64,000 bases of DNA from Calothrix parasitica NIES-267 (GCF_002368095.1 NZ_AP018227.1:1594476-1658475); one strand, 5' to 3'; shown: positions 1-9,466, counted from the stretch's first letter. Program-made: numbers and translations. Notes: generated by a model not told the origin, from the sequence alone.

Positions 1-388
1 TAATTGCTAATTGTTGTTTGGCTAATAAAGCTGCTTCAACTAATCCGACAGCGTAATGAACGTTGATTATTCCGATATTATGATTTTCAATATGATGGGT
101 AATTTCGTTTGCTAGTGGTTCAATCCATTGAGGATTTGCAGGAGTTGGAGTTTTGGGAGCGTTTACGGGTATGTAATTTAGAGATTGATTTTGATTTTGG
201 TTTACCCATTGAGCTTCGGGACTGGTAAATAAAAATATGGAGTTTCCGGTTAACGTAAGTTGTTGAGCTAGTTCGGTCGCTACTTTTCCGCTACCTCCAA
301 GACCTCCGAGACACAGAATTGCAATTTTTTCTGATGGAAGATTGGAGGTGATTGAGGAATAATTTTTGATGGTTGGTGAGGAGAGCAT
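1..388 (-). CDS. bshA: BshA-like glycosyltransferase, N-terminal part (runs off window)
   Basis: Reading the minus strand from the ATG at 388 gives 129 residues that continue past base 1. The motif IAILCLGGLGGSGKVATELA near the start, then a TSPE stretch and a later INVHYAVGLVEAALLAKQ stretch, match the nucleotide-sugar transferase BshA (GT4 family). BshA joins L-malate to UDP-GlcNAc in the first step of bacillithiol synthesis; its family shows GGSG..ATEL, TS and H.HYA..LAKQ at these places. The gene lies 102 bases behind the methyltransferase-BshB-BshC fusion on the same strand, which supports the call. No clear Shine-Dalgarno is seen; an STRR fills the gap. The catalytic C-terminal half lies outside the window, so another GT4 enzyme is not strictly excluded. 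Confidence 0.75.
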   Translation of the reverse strand, partial: MLSSPTIKNYSSITSNLPSEKIAILCLGGLGGSGKVATELAQQLTLTGNSIFLFTSPEAQWVNQNQNQSLNYIPVNAPKTPTPANPQWIEPLANEITHHIENHNIGIINVHYAVGLVEAALLAKQQLAI

Positions 389-399
389 GATTTTTTTGA

Positions 400-450
400 G
401 GGGGGAGAGGGGGAGATGGGGAGATGGGGAGAGGGGGAGATGGGGAGAAG
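400..450. repeat. STRR of GGGGAGAT/GGGGAGAG units
   Basis: About six tandem GGGGAGAT(G) or GGGGAGAG(G) units lie between bshA and the bsh fusion gene. The same unit reappears at the right edge of the window (63981-64000). It is non-coding and typical of STRR arrays in filamentous cyanobacteria. Confidence 0.85.
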
Positions 451-490
451 AATAAGTAATTATTACCAATCTCCAATTCCCAATTCCCAA

Positions 491-3400
491 TTACCTAAAT
501 TCAACAATCAATTTCCTTTGACTATCAATTTCAGAAATTTGTAGGAGATGAGGAATAATAGATTTACCGTGTTTGATTATCAGTTCGGCTATGGAAAGAT
601 TTCTTTCTTGTGGAGAGTTGTTGGGATTAATGTTTGCTAAAGCTACTATTCCGCTAGTGTTTTGTCTTCTTCCTTCTCTGAGAATGCTATTTTGCAAATT
701 ACCCAATTTTTTAGCCAGTTTTGAACTGTTCCGTAAAGAAGGTGGATTTCCTGGAGTACCGGAACGTTCTAGGTCTTGGGTTACTGTGACCATAAGGGAA
801 TATAATTCGATTTGAGCATGATTAAAAACTTTGGAAATCCGGATTGTACCCCAAGGTTGAATTATTGGTGCTGTTGTTGTTAGCCAGTTTTCAATATCCT
901 GTTGAAGTTTGAGGGGTTTGTTTCCTAGGGGTTTATTTTCTTTTGCTATTTGGAGTAATTCAAAGCTTTGCTGTTGTAATCGGTTTAATTCTTCGTAAGC
1001 TAGACGAATATCTTTGGGTAAACCAGCTATTCCGATTTGGGAACTAGCATCGGTTGAATTCAATAAATTAACTGTTCCACCTGCTTGATTTAATATATTA
1101 GCCGTTCCGCTATCGATGACGGTAAATGAAGGTCTAGCAACTACTTCCGGTATCGGAATAGAAGCCCATTGATAAACTTCGGGTAGTTGTTTAAAATATT
1201 TTTGCTCGGTAGGGCCAGCTATATAAGCAATTGTGGGTAAGACGGTATCTTGGTACAGGGGACGCAATAATGCACTCGGTGTAAATCTTTCTGGCTGTCT
1301 TTCTAAAATTCGTTGCAATGTATTTTTGGTAATAAAAAGATTATCTTGTTGGAGTACAAAACCTCCTTTTACTCTAATTAATCGTTGTCTGGTACCGTTG
1401 TTGTCTGTAAAAAATACTTGGGTTACGTCGCGGTCTGTCGGTATTATTTCGGTCTGTCCGATATTCGCTAAATTTTTTCGAGAGCGTTGGAAAGCTGGTC
1501 GAGTTCCATCACCGTGGAATAATTCTTTAGTAATAATATCGCGAGCAAGTTGAGCAAATTCGGGTTGACTTGGGTCGAGAATAATTAATCCGAATTCGGA
1601 TGTGAGATAGTTTAACCAGCGTCTGAAGGCTGTTGTAAAGTTGGTTTGTGGTTGATATATATTTCGCAGTACTCTGAAAACTTGTTGATTTTGGGGGAGG
1701 TTCGCGAGTAACTGTTCTATTTTATCTAGTAGAGATTCGATTGTTAATCCTAGTTTTGTAGAAGCGACGGAACGATTAGTTTTAGGTAAATTAAGGTTGA
1801 GGATTTCGGGTTCCGGACGTTTATTTAAGATTTTGACCTGTTGAACTTCTTCTATATCGTGGTCGTAATTTGCCATCCAAAATACGGGAACTGCTGGTAT
1901 ACCTTGGTCTGATAAGTTTCTCGCTAATTTAATCGCTCCCAAAGCTTTGTAAAGGGTGTAAACGGGGCCACCTAAAATCCCGACTTGTTGTCCGGTGACT
2001 ACTGTAACTGTTTGTGAATTTCGGAGTTTATCAATGTTGGCTTTTACTTCCTGTGAATTTCCCCAGGTTTCTGCTTGTTGTTTTAATAGTTCTGCTAATT
2101 TATTTCGGGGATAATCTCGTTGTTGGATTGAGTTATAAGTGGAATTCCAATTTCGATTCGGTATCTGGGATTTGACCTCACCCCTTCCCCTCTCCCGCAA
2201 TTGCTTCAACGGAGGGAACCTCCGCAACGCATTGCTCTCCTTGTCAAGGAGAGGGGTATCCGACCAATTCAATTTTCTTTTTTCGATGAACGTTTGATTT
2301 CCTCCCCCCTCTTTGTCAAGTAAAGGGTTGTCCGAGCAATGTTGTTTCTTTCCCCTCTCCTTAATAAGGAGAGGGGTGTCCGTTAGCGTTAGCGAAGCGT
2401 CTCTGAAAGAGATAGCGTGTCCGAAGGACATGAGGACGGGGTGAGGTTTTTTATCCGATGTTAAAGGAATTGCTGTAATTAGATGGCTACAACATCGTCT
2501 TTGCAGGATTTGTATTGTTTCAAAATTTGCTTCTGGTTTATCGGATTTAAGAAATGAAATTAATCTTTGAGTGGAATATCCTTGTGTTTGATGAGCTTGG
2601 ATAGCTTTTAATTTCAATTCTTTGTCGATTTCAATTTTCCGAATTCTATTTTCAATATCTTTAAAATCAATATCCCTAGCGCTAGGGTTTTCTAAAATAT
2701 CTGGAATAATTGTCTGATGTTCGTCAACTGCCCAGGGTAATAAATTTGGATAATCTGGAAGAATGTAATTTGGGTCTGTTGCGAGATGAAAGGCTATAAG
2801 CGCTGCAACTCCTAGTCCGAGATGATGTCCGTGTAAGGAATAATTGGGGTCAACTTCCGGATGTAGAGTTAATAAAATTCGCGGTCGATGTTTACGAATT
2901 TGATGGACTATAAGCGCTAATGTTTTATCTAGTCCCCATTCAGAAAGAGTATCAGCAGCCGTTATCGGTATAGTACGAGATTGATTCCGATATTTACCAA
3001 AGTCATTTAATCCTAAACTCTCAATTCGTTCGATACCTAAAATTTCCGCAGCACTATACAATTCTTCCATTCTTTGATTGACAGCACCTCGTCCACCTTT
3101 ACCATCGGTTGCGACTGTCAAACGGACTTTGTATCCTGCTGCTGTTAAAGCTGCTATTGTTCCACCAGCGTAAATTGATTCGTCATCGGGATGGGGCATT
3201 AATACTAAAATATCAGCTTCAGATATTCTCTGACGCGCAAATCCTGCTGTGAGTTGAGGTAAAGGTAATTTTTTCGGCTCAATTTCACCCGCAGAAATTT
3301 GTAATTTTAAAGTATTAACTAAATATTGATTCTGTTTTTGAACCTCTTCTAAGTCATCAATCCACTGGGTTTGACTAATCCCTTTCATTAAAGGTTGACT

Positions 3401-4126
3401 GACAGCAGAAATAAGTTTAGAACGGTCAACGCAAGCAGTCCGGTCAATATTAGCTAAAGATTCTGGTAAATTATTCTTTTCCCGAGTACAACCAACCACA
3501 ATCAATTGATAATATACCGGGTCGTTGCTATCCCCGTTATCGTAATAAGCTAAAAATGATTGATGTTCGAGCACTTGGAACTCTAATTGCTCCAACATCC
3601 TTTCCACATCACTTGGATTATGGGGTTGTGTAGCTTGACTAAAATTTCTATGTTGAGGAGGAATGTAAGTAAATGCGAGTATTCCACCGTTGGCAATTAC
3701 CCATCTTAATTGTGCAAGGGTTTGTTGTAAATCAGTTGCAAAATGAAGCGCTCCACAACTGATTACAACATCAAAACTTTCCTTTAATAAACTAGCTTTG
3801 CTCAAAGGAATATTAAAATCATGCTCTATCAAAGCGTGAAACTGGGGATTTTTAGCCTTAGCTGCTTCCAACATCGAAGCAGAAATATCAATCCCAGTTA
3901 CACAAGCTCCCGCTTCCAAATAGGGAACGCTAGCTTGTCCCGTTCCCACACCAATATCAAGCACTCGTAAATTACCTTTCGCTATAGCATGACTTAAAAC
4001 AGCTTTGAGTAAATAATCCGGAGCAGACCAATTAAACCGATTTGTCCGGTCATCGTAAGATTTAGCCCAAGCTTCATAGCGTTCGCGGGGAGTTGTCGTA
4101 GCACCTGGTAATATAGTTTGAGACAT
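491..4126 (-). CDS. Trifunctional fusion: SAM methyltransferase - BshB-type PIG-L deacetylase - BshC
   Basis: 1211 residues with three enzymes in one chain. Residues 1-215 are a class I SAM methyltransferase (motif I VLDIGVGTGQ at 55-64, acidic GID at 78-80). Residues 300-555 are a PIG-L/LmbE zinc deacetylase (HPDDE at 312-316, second metal ligand region HGHH at 432-435), the family of BshB, which deacetylates GlcNAc-malate. Residues 655-1211 are BshC, the cysteine-adding enzyme (TGQQVGILGGP at 711-721), close to the usual 540 residues. A bshA-like gene follows on the same strand, so the pair can encode all of bacillithiol synthesis. The methyltransferase could be the N-methylating enzyme (NmbA role known from green sulfur bacteria); that is inference. 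Residues 560-652 are an odd linker translated from intergenic-type repeats. Domains 2 and 3 are clear; the specificity of domain 1 is not. Confidence 0.88.
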   Translation of the reverse strand: MSQTILPGATTTPRERYEAWAKSYDDRTNRFNWSAPDYLLKAVLSHAIAKGNLRVLDIGVGTGQASVPYLEAGACVTGIDISASMLEAAKAKNPQFHALIEHDFNIPLSKASLLKESFDVVISCGALHFATDLQQTLAQLRWVIANGGILAFTYIPPQHRNFSQATQPHNPSDVERMLEQLEFQVLEHQSFLAYYDNGDSNDPVYYQLIVVGCTREKNNLPESLANIDRTACVDRSKLISAVSQPLMKGISQTQWIDDLEEVQKQNQYLVNTLKLQISAGEIEPKKLPLPQLTAGFARQRISEADILVLMPHPDDESIYAGGTIAALTAAGYKVRLTVATDGKGGRGAVNQRMEELYSAAEILGIERIESLGLNDFGKYRNQSRTIPITAADTLSEWGLDKTLALIVHQIRKHRPRILLTLHPEVDPNYSLHGHHLGLGVAALIAFHLATDPNYILPDYPNLLPWAVDEHQTIIPDILENPSARDIDFKDIENRIRKIEIDKELKLKAIQAHQTQGYSTQRLISFLKSDKPEANFETIQILQRRCCSHLITAIPLTSDKKPHPVLMSFGHAISFRDASLTLTDTPLLIKERGKKQHCSDNPLLDKEGGGNQTFIEKRKLNWSDTPLLDKESNALRRFPPLKQLRERGRGEVKSQIPNRNWNSTYNSIQQRDYPRNKLAELLKQQAETWGNSQEVKANIDKLRNSQTVTVVTGQQVGILGGPVYTLYKALGAIKLARNLSDQGIPAVPVFWMANYDHDIEEVQQVKILNKRPEPEILNLNLPKTNRSVASTKLGLTIESLLDKIEQLLANLPQNQQVFRVLRNIYQPQTNFTTAFRRWLNYLTSEFGLIILDPSQPEFAQLARDIITKELFHGDGTRPAFQRSRKNLANIGQTEIIPTDRDVTQVFFTDNNGTRQRLIRVKGGFVLQQDNLFITKNTLQRILERQPERFTPSALLRPLYQDTVLPTIAYIAGPTEQKYFKQLPEVYQWASIPIPEVVARPSFTVIDSGTANILNQAGGTVNLLNSTDASSQIGIAGLPKDIRLAYEELNRLQQQSFELLQIAKENKPLGNKPLKLQQDIENWLTTTAPIIQPWGTIRISKVFNHAQIELYSLMVTVTQDLERSGTPGNPPSLRNSSKLAKKLGNLQNSILREGRRQNTSGIVALANINPNNSPQERNLSIAELIIKHGKSIIPHLLQISEIDSQRKLIVEFR
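2170..2450. repeat. Palindromic intergenic-type repeats inside the bsh fusion coding sequence
   Basis: At least three degenerate copies of the CCCCTCTCC...GGAGAGGGG palindrome lie here (a perfect one at 2352-2376), followed by a GTTAGCGTTAGCGAAGCG-type repeat to about 2433. A nearly identical palindrome is intergenic at 9442-9466, and the second type recurs at about 22820-22900. The open reading frame passes through all of it without a stop, giving low-complexity linker residues about 560-652 with recurring DTPLL(D/I)KE segments. Confidence 0.85.
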
Positions 4127-4842
4127 TTTGATTTTTAATTTTTAATTCTTAAGAAGTAGTAATCAATTATTTACAGCATAAACAGACCAAGACTGCACTC
4201 AGTACTCGGTTTTTGCCCTGTAATATCGAAATCTTGCTTAATTACTCAAATCCCAGAAAAAAGACACATAATCCTTATCTAGAAAGAATTTGTGAACTTT
4301 TGATTAGTTTTCTGTATTTTGATTATGAATCTAGAAAATGACATCAATATGACAGTTATCTAACTTTTGATTTAATAATTGGAAATCAAGCTCACAGTGA
4401 TGTACTAGAGTCGTGCGTGAGTATAATTCGTAATTCGTAATTCGTAATTAATACCCCATAAATAGAATTTAGGGGCTTCAAGAAAGAATAGGAATTGTCA
4501 TCCACGGATAAATCCGGGGGCTTCTGACCTTAAAAGTTTACCTGGTGACAATCAAAACATTATTATTACGTTCGGGCATTTTCAAAGTGTCACAGCACCC
4601 TACAAAAAAATGCCGGTTGCGTAAGTCCTAAATAGGTTGAATGCAATATCTTCATGTATTTGACATTATTAATCATAGATAGTAAATATAAAAAAAACAT
4701 GATTTAATGAAAAGTATTTATATTTGTATCTATAAAAATAGTTTATCTTTCTTGTTTGTTACTTTATAAAAATCACTATATTTTGTATGTATTTACGCAT
4801 AATATAGTGATTATCCAGTATTAATAAGTAAGAAGAAATAAT
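4127..4842. other. Intergenic region with STRR and a dispersed palindromic repeat
   Basis: No gene is supported here. There is a short AATTCGT STRR at about 4428-4450 and, at about 4577-4629, an inverted copy of the dispersed repeat whose end reads AGGACTTACGCAACCGG and whose core reads GGGTGCTGTGACACTTTGAA (also at 47343 and, diverged, at 17550). The AT-rich part before 4843 should hold the promoter of the PEP-CTERM gene; no reliable -35/-10 pair stands out. Confidence 0.6.
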
Positions 4843-5445
4843 ATGAAAATTCAGCAAATTTTCTTAAAATTATTTACTGGTGCATCTTTAGGCTTAGGGA
4901 TTATAAGTAGTGGTTCAGCATTAGCTGCGACAGTTACTTATGATTTTACAATAGAAAATTTAACAGGAAAATTGGCAGGTAATACGTACCATGGATATCT
5001 TCAGTATGACGATAGTTTTCCGGAGAATCATATAGAAGAACAAGGTTTTGATAGTATTAGTAGTTCCGAAGGTGCTTTAAAATTCTATTTTGATTTTTTA
5101 GGTAACACCTTTAGGGAAACTCACGATGACTTAGACCGTACTCAACTAGATTTTCATGATGGTGAAGTTGACTCTTTAAACTATCAAATTGAATCAGATG
5201 GATATGACTATTTCGATATAGGATATACTTTCACTTTTACATCTTATAATACCGATGAAAATGGCGAATTTTACATAGCAGATTTTAGCTATTTAATAGA
5301 TGGTATAGATGGTGATGCTGGTGATGGTGATGTTGTCTTTACTCGTCGCGATTCTGGCTACACTTCTATTCCCGAACCTAGTAGTTTAATCGGTATAGGA
5401 GTAATAACAAGTGGATTGTTATTGAGAAAATCTAAAAAATCTTGA
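4843..5445 (+). CDS. PEP-CTERM sorting-domain protein
   Basis: 200 residues. An N-terminal signal peptide ends near SGSALAA (residue about 29). The C-terminus has the sorting signal: PEPSS, a hydrophobic stretch (IGIGVITSGLLL) and a basic tail RKSKKS. Such proteins are exported and processed by an exosortase, usually near the cell envelope or exopolysaccharide. The middle region is rich in Asp, Tyr and Gly (DGIDGDAGDGD) and resembles generic cyanobacterial PEP-CTERM beta proteins; it has no catalytic motif I recognise. The A/G-rich stretch AAGAAGAAATA before the ATG serves as a weak ribosome site. No exosortase gene is in the window. Family certain, function unknown. Confidence 0.88.
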   Translation: MKIQQIFLKLFTGASLGLGIISSGSALAATVTYDFTIENLTGKLAGNTYHGYLQYDDSFPENHIEEQGFDSISSSEGALKFYFDFLGNTFRETHDDLDRTQLDFHDGEVDSLNYQIESDGYDYFDIGYTFTFTSYNTDENGEFYIADFSYLIDGIDGDAGDGDVVFTRRDSGYTSIPEPSSLIGIGVITSGLLLRKSKKS

Positions 5446-5545
5446 ATTTCTGCTGAATATATCGAATTTTGGTTGAGTGAGGTTCATCTGTATTCTATCC
5501 AAATGAAAATCGCTACAGAAATTGAAAACGCGATTTCACATTGAA

Positions 5546-5570
5546 AGAGACGTAGCATTGCTACGTCTCT
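5546..5570. repeat. Short palindromic repeat AGAGACGTAGC
   Basis: A perfect 11-bp inverted repeat with a 3-base loop, 100 bases after the PEP-CTERM gene. The same palindrome follows ndhD at 9356-9380, so it is a dispersed repeat. Here there is no T-run, so terminator activity is doubtful. Confidence 0.7.
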
Positions 5571-5648
5571 ACACCAATAACGTCCTTTTCTAATGTCGAA
5601 TTATCAAAATGCTATAAAAAAAATGTAGTTAAAATTTTAATAATACAA

Positions 5649-5879
5649 TTAATACCACCAACATCTAACTAGTGCAGACATAGTAGCCCCTCTTACTATC
5701 CCATCAGCAGTCATCGCATTATTTTTTTGAAACTTGATGACAGCAGCTTTCGTTCTTTCGTCAAAAACTCCATTACTTTTACAAGAGTAAACACCAACAG
5801 TCTTTAAACACTCTTGCAAATTAACTACAGCATCTCCAGTCGAGCCTTCTTGAAGCGTTACAAAAGTATTCTTAGCCAT
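5649..5879 (-). CDS. Small single-domain peptidoglycan-binding-like protein
   Basis: 76 residues forming almost exactly one PG_binding_1 domain: LQEGSTGDAVVNLQECLK at 9-26, then the GVFDERTKAAVIKFQ and DGIVRGATMSALV motifs typical of this three-helix fold. There is no signal peptide or membrane segment and no catalytic domain, so either it stays in the cytoplasm or it leaves by an unknown route. The ATG at 5879 is preceded by AAGGGTAAG. A larger protein with the same domain is at 13356-13913. Binding to peptidoglycan is inferred from the family, not shown. Confidence 0.8.
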   Translation of the reverse strand: MAKNTFVTLQEGSTGDAVVNLQECLKTVGVYSCKSNGVFDERTKAAVIKFQKNNAMTADGIVRGATMSALVRCWWY

Positions 5880-6156
5880 GATACTTACCCTTAATTACAA
5901 TTACTCAATTTAAATCTGCTTATGCATTATTCAAAATAGAATACTTGCAAATCAATCAATCGTCATGCTTTGAAACATTTGTTAATATTATTTGTTATTT
6001 ATCCTCTGCCAATGAAATTTTAGATTGTTCTTCCTCGTTGAGAGCAAATGAATTTTCAATTAAGGCAGAGTTTTATAGTCAAGCTTTCTTAGTTTTGCAT
6101 CGCTTTATCTTGCGTATCTGTTCCTTGATTACAATCTACATTTCTATAAATAGAAT

Positions 6157-6339
6157 TTAGTCGATAGTGTAAGAAATACCTCGATAAGTAAGAGTTTTAG
6201 ATGATTTTTGCTTTCGTCGCATAACTGGAACCGAAAAATAATAACGTACACCGCGATAGATAGAATAATCCTTATCTCTCGAAGTTTTAGACTCAGAATA
6301 ATTACGTTCGTAAGATAAACCGCGATAAGTTAATTGCAT
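6157..6339 (-). CDS. DUF4278 family small protein
   Basis: 60 residues. It opens with MQLTYRGLSYERN and ends with LTYRGISYTID, with YRGVRYYF in the middle. The repeated TYRG.SY motif defines the cyanobacterial DUF4278 family. A GAGG Shine-Dalgarno precedes the ATG. It is basic, has no signal peptide and no predicted enzyme motif. Function unknown. Confidence 0.8.
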   Translation of the reverse strand: MQLTYRGLSYERNYSESKTSRDKDYSIYRGVRYYFSVPVMRRKQKSSKTLTYRGISYTID

Positions 6340-6709
6340 TGTTCAAACCTCGATAAATGTTAACATTTTGCTTACTTACTTGATTTCAAATTCCATAAAA
6401 ATTTCTATTAAGGTGTTGATTTACAAAACACCATACAGAAAAGCGTGGGATTAAATTGATAGCAATTTGACTTAAGTTGTGATTAGCTTTGTTCGCATTT
6501 AAATAAACTCAAGCTATGAAAGTTAGTTGTTTTTTTGCTATATCTACATATAGAAGCAAGCTATATTGAGTTATGCAGTTATGAGATGTGAATTTGGATA
6601 ATTTCCACTACTATTCAAAGAAAAATGCCCGCAGACTGTAAGTCTGGGGCTATAACTAAGGGATTTTATTTATCTAGCAAGATACTTGAGATGTTTTTGC
6701 TATTACTTA
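6340..6709. other. Intergenic region, no gene seen
   Basis: 370 AT-rich bases between two minus-strand genes. It must hold the promoter of the DUF4278 gene and the 3' end of the DCC-family transcript. I see no open frame with a ribosome site, no tRNA and no strong terminator hairpin. Confidence 0.5.
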
Positions 6710-7189
6710 TCAATCAACCCGACAGCGACTTTCATCATTACAACCAAGCTTTTCCTGACGTTGCTTAATCACGGTTTGCAAATCCGGTCTTCCCGTCAAC
6801 TTTAAACGTAAATCAGCCCAGATACCGTAGACAAAGTTGGCCAAAGCACCCAAAATAGGCAACTTTGTAATTGCGTAAACCCAACCCATTCCTAATGTTT
6901 CATAAACCCGACGGAATACTTCAACGTTTTTAATCACCGTACCGTCGGCTAATATCCCATGAATTCTTCCCATCGCTGTCTCAAAATCAATCCCAGCATT
7001 TTCTTCGGGATTGTAGTCATCGGATGCGATATCTACAAATGCAACCTTTCCCCTACCAGCATCTTTTTTTTGTAAAAAGTTAACTTCTCGCAAACATAAG
7101 GGACATTCACCGTCGTAAAGTAGTTTGATTTCCCAAGTTTGATTAAGGGTTTGATTGGAATTATTTATCGTACTTGTTGAGGAAGTCAT
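6710..7189 (-). CDS. DCC-family (DUF393) thiol-disulfide oxidoreductase-like protein
   Basis: 159 residues. After a Ser/Asn-rich start, YDGECPLCLREVNFL (residues about 25-39) gives the D..C..C motif that names the DCC family (DUF393). DIASDDYNPEENAGI and the later GRIHGILADGTVIKNVEVFRRVYETLG region also fit. Members are thioredoxin-like and predicted to carry redox chemistry on the CxxC pair; substrates are unknown. The C-terminal half has a hydrophobic stretch but no sure membrane helix. It is transcribed divergently from ndhD, with 438 bases between. Confidence 0.85.
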   Translation of the reverse strand: MTSSTSTINNSNQTLNQTWEIKLLYDGECPLCLREVNFLQKKDAGRGKVAFVDIASDDYNPEENAGIDFETAMGRIHGILADGTVIKNVEVFRRVYETLGMGWVYAITKLPILGALANFVYGIWADLRLKLTGRPDLQTVIKQRQEKLGCNDESRCRVD

Positions 7190-7627
7190 GAGTTAATTTG
7201 ATTTGATTTATATGATTTGGATATATGAGTGATATCTATATTGTGACAAATTATGAAGAAAAGTGAAGGAAGTATTAACAATTTTGCAATCTTTTTTGTT
7301 AGTAATCCCTTAGCCCTCTTGTTGAATTGCATCGAGAAGCGTTTCTGTTAGCAGAGCGTTTCGGGGAAGTTACTATAATCCGATGCTGCTCCCCACCTCC
7401 AGGTAAAACTGGTTTGTTTTAACCGGGGAGCAACAAACTCTTGCTCCAATCCCCATATAATCAAAAATTTCATCATCCTAAAAGTATAAATTCATAGTTA
7501 TAGAATTATTTTTGACTTTATCTTTGTCTATCTATGGTTACTCTAGGTAAAAATTTATTAAAAAAACGTTACAAAGTTTAGTAAAATAAGTTCAATAATT
7601 AAATAAGTATTTTTCCTTATTAACATC
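7190..7627. other. Divergent intergenic region upstream of ndhD
   Basis: It contains a TGCTCCCC/GGGGAGCA inverted repeat (about 7387-7433) without a T-run, and a GC-richer repeat-like patch near 7330-7370. Promoters for both the DCC gene and ndhD must lie here. No small open frame with a ribosome site is convincing. Confidence 0.5.
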
Positions 7628-9310
7628 ATGGCGGAACATTTTCCTTGGCTAACCGCGATAGTTTTATTTCCACTTATTGCTTCTGCATTCATTCCATTGA
7701 TACCGAGTAAAAGTGGTAATCGCGTGAGATGGTATGCCACCGGGGTCGGAATGGTAGACTTTATATTAATGTGCGTTGCCTTTTGGCGGAATTACGATGC
7801 AAGCAGTGCAAGTTTTCAACTAGCGGAGAGTTATGCTTGGGTTCCCCAGTTGGGATTCAACTGGGCTGTTTCCGTCGATGGTTTGTCTGTTCCTTTGGTT
7901 TTGCTGGCGGGTTTTGTGACAACGCTGGCGATGTTTTCGGCTTGGCAAGTTGACCGCAGGTCGCATTTATTCTACTTCTTGATGCTGGTGCTGTATTCGG
8001 CACAGATTGGGGTATTTGTCGCTCAAGATTTAATGTTGTTCTTTATTATGTGGGAAGTTGAATTGGTTCCCGTATATTTACTGATTAACATTTGGGGTGG
8101 TAAAAATCGACGTTATGCCGCAACCAAGTTCATACTCTACACCGCAGCCGCTTCCATATTTATTTTAGTCGCTGCGATCGCAATGGCATTGTATGGCGGC
8201 GAGAATGTAACCTTTGATATGGCGGCTCTCGCAACGAAGGATTATTCACTTGGTTTAGAGTTACTGCTTTATGCGGGATTATTAATTGCATTCGGTGTGA
8301 AACTGGCGATTTTCCCTCTACACACATGGCTACCAGACGCTCACGGTGAAGCTTCCGCTCCCGTATCGATGATTTTGGCTGGTGTGCTATTGAAAATGGG
8401 TAGTTACGGATTAATTCGACTTAACTTAGAACTACTTACCGAAGCACACATTTACTTTGCACCAGTTTTAGCAATTCTCGGGGTAATTAATATTATCTAC
8501 GGTGCTTTGAACTCCTTTGCTCAAACTCACATGAAGCGACGTTTGGCTTACTCGTCAGTTTCTCACATGGGATTCGTCCTTTTAGGAATCGCTTCATTTA
8601 CAGACTTGGGAATCAACGGAGCGATGTTGCAGATGATTTCCCACGGTTTGATTGCATCAGTATTATTCTTCTTAGCTGGGGTCACCTACGATAGAACCCA
8701 CACCATGAAAATGGATGACATGGGTGGAATTGGACAAGTAATGCCAAAAGTATTCGCTTTGTGTACCATGGCTGCAATGGCTTCCTTAGCGCTTCCAGGA
8801 ATGAGCGGATTTATCAGCGAGCTATCGGTATTAGTTGGTGTGACTACAAGCGATATTTACAGTTCAACCTTCTGCACCGTAACAGTTTTCCTAGCTTCAG
8901 TAGGAATTATTCTGACTCCGGTTTATTTACTCGACTTGTTGAAACAGGTATTTTACGGACAAGGTAAAGTTGTCTGCGATATTGGTAATTCAAAATTCGA
9001 GAACTTAGAAGCAGAGGGTACTGCTTGTTTCGGTACCGATTGCGTTTTACCAGGTGAATCAGTTTATAGGGATGCAAGTGCTAGGGAAATATTTATCGCA
9101 GCTTGTTTCTTAGTACTGATTATTGGAATTGGCTTTTATCCCAAAGCTGCAATGGGGATATATGATGCTAAGACAGTAGCGGTGAATGCTCATGTAAGGG
9201 AATCTTATACTAGAATCGCTGAAAGTAACCCTGGTGTTTATGCAAGAAGAAATGCTACACCTGAAATTGCCAAAGCCGAAGTTGCTCCAGTTTTAGGGAC
9301 AGTTAAATAA
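7628..9310 (+). CDS. ndhD: NAD(P)H-quinone oxidoreductase chain 4 (NdhD)
   Basis: 560 residues, a proton-pumping antiporter-like membrane subunit of cyanobacterial NDH-1, which takes electrons into plastoquinone in respiration and cyclic electron flow. Diagnostic stretches include [50 protein letters not shown] and [18 protein letters not shown]. About 14 membrane helices are expected. The loop with [18 protein letters not shown] (residues about 460-477) and the length resemble the NdhD2-type paralogue of NDH-1L more than NdhD1; that subtype is inference. It stands alone, with no ndhF beside it, and is followed by a terminator at 9356. Confidence 0.95.
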   Translation: MAEHFPWLTAIVLFPLIASAFIPLIPSKSGNRVRWYATGVGMVDFILMCVAFWRNYDASSASFQLAESYAWVPQLGFNWAVSVDGLSVPLVLLAGFVTTLAMFSAWQVDRRSHLFYFLMLVLYSAQIGVFVAQDLMLFFIMWEVELVPVYLLINIWGGKNRRYAATKFILYTAAASIFILVAAIAMALYGGENVTFDMAALATKDYSLGLELLLYAGLLIAFGVKLAIFPLHTWLPDAHGEASAPVSMILAGVLLKMGSYGLIRLNLELLTEAHIYFAPVLAILGVINIIYGALNSFAQTHMKRRLAYSSVSHMGFVLLGIASFTDLGINGAMLQMISHGLIASVLFFLAGVTYDRTHTMKMDDMGGIGQVMPKVFALCTMAAMASLALPGMSGFISELSVLVGVTTSDIYSSTFCTVTVFLASVGIILTPVYLLDLLKQVFYGQGKVVCDIGNSKFENLEAEGTACFGTDCVLPGESVYRDASAREIFIAACFLVLIIGIGFYPKAAMGIYDAKTVAVNAHVRESYTRIAESNPGVYARRNATPEIAKAEVAPVLGTVK

Positions 9311-9355
9311 GAATTCGATGATTGATTGAATTTGATAATTAAGAATTAATTGTGT

Positions 9356-9388
9356 AGAGACGTAGCAGTGCTACGTCTTTTATTTTTT
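9356..9388 (+). terminator. Rho-independent terminator after ndhD
   Basis: An 11-bp hairpin AGAGACGTAGC...GCTACGTCTTT with a 3-base loop is followed by TATTTTTT. It sits 45 bases after the ndhD stop and is built from the dispersed palindrome also seen at 5546. Confidence 0.75.
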
Positions 9389-9441
9389 GGGTGATAACTA
9401 TAGCGTTTTCTAATCCATTAAGGTAAAAACTTCACCCCCAG

Positions 9442-9466
9442 CCCCTCTCCTTATTAAGGAGAGGGG
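9442..9466. repeat. CCCCTCTCC...GGAGAGGGG palindromic repeat
   Basis: A 25-base near-perfect palindrome in the ndhD-GNAT gap, with flanks TTCACCCCCAG. It matches the copy translated inside the bsh fusion gene at 2352-2376 apart from the central bases. It is the intergenic form of that repeat. Confidence 0.8.

Noticed and set aside
573..1553. Plus-strand frames opposite the bsh fusion gene
   Set aside because: They are antisense shadows of the strongly conserved BshC domain and have no motifs of their own.
5945..6160. Plus-strand open frame of 71 codons
   Set aside because: No ribosome site, no recognisable family, odd composition, and it nearly abuts the oppositely oriented DUF4278 gene; probably chance.
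7387..7433. Riboswitch or attenuator upstream of ndhD
   Set aside because: Only one 8-bp inverted repeat is visible, about 200 bases from the start codon, with no T-run or known riboswitch core.
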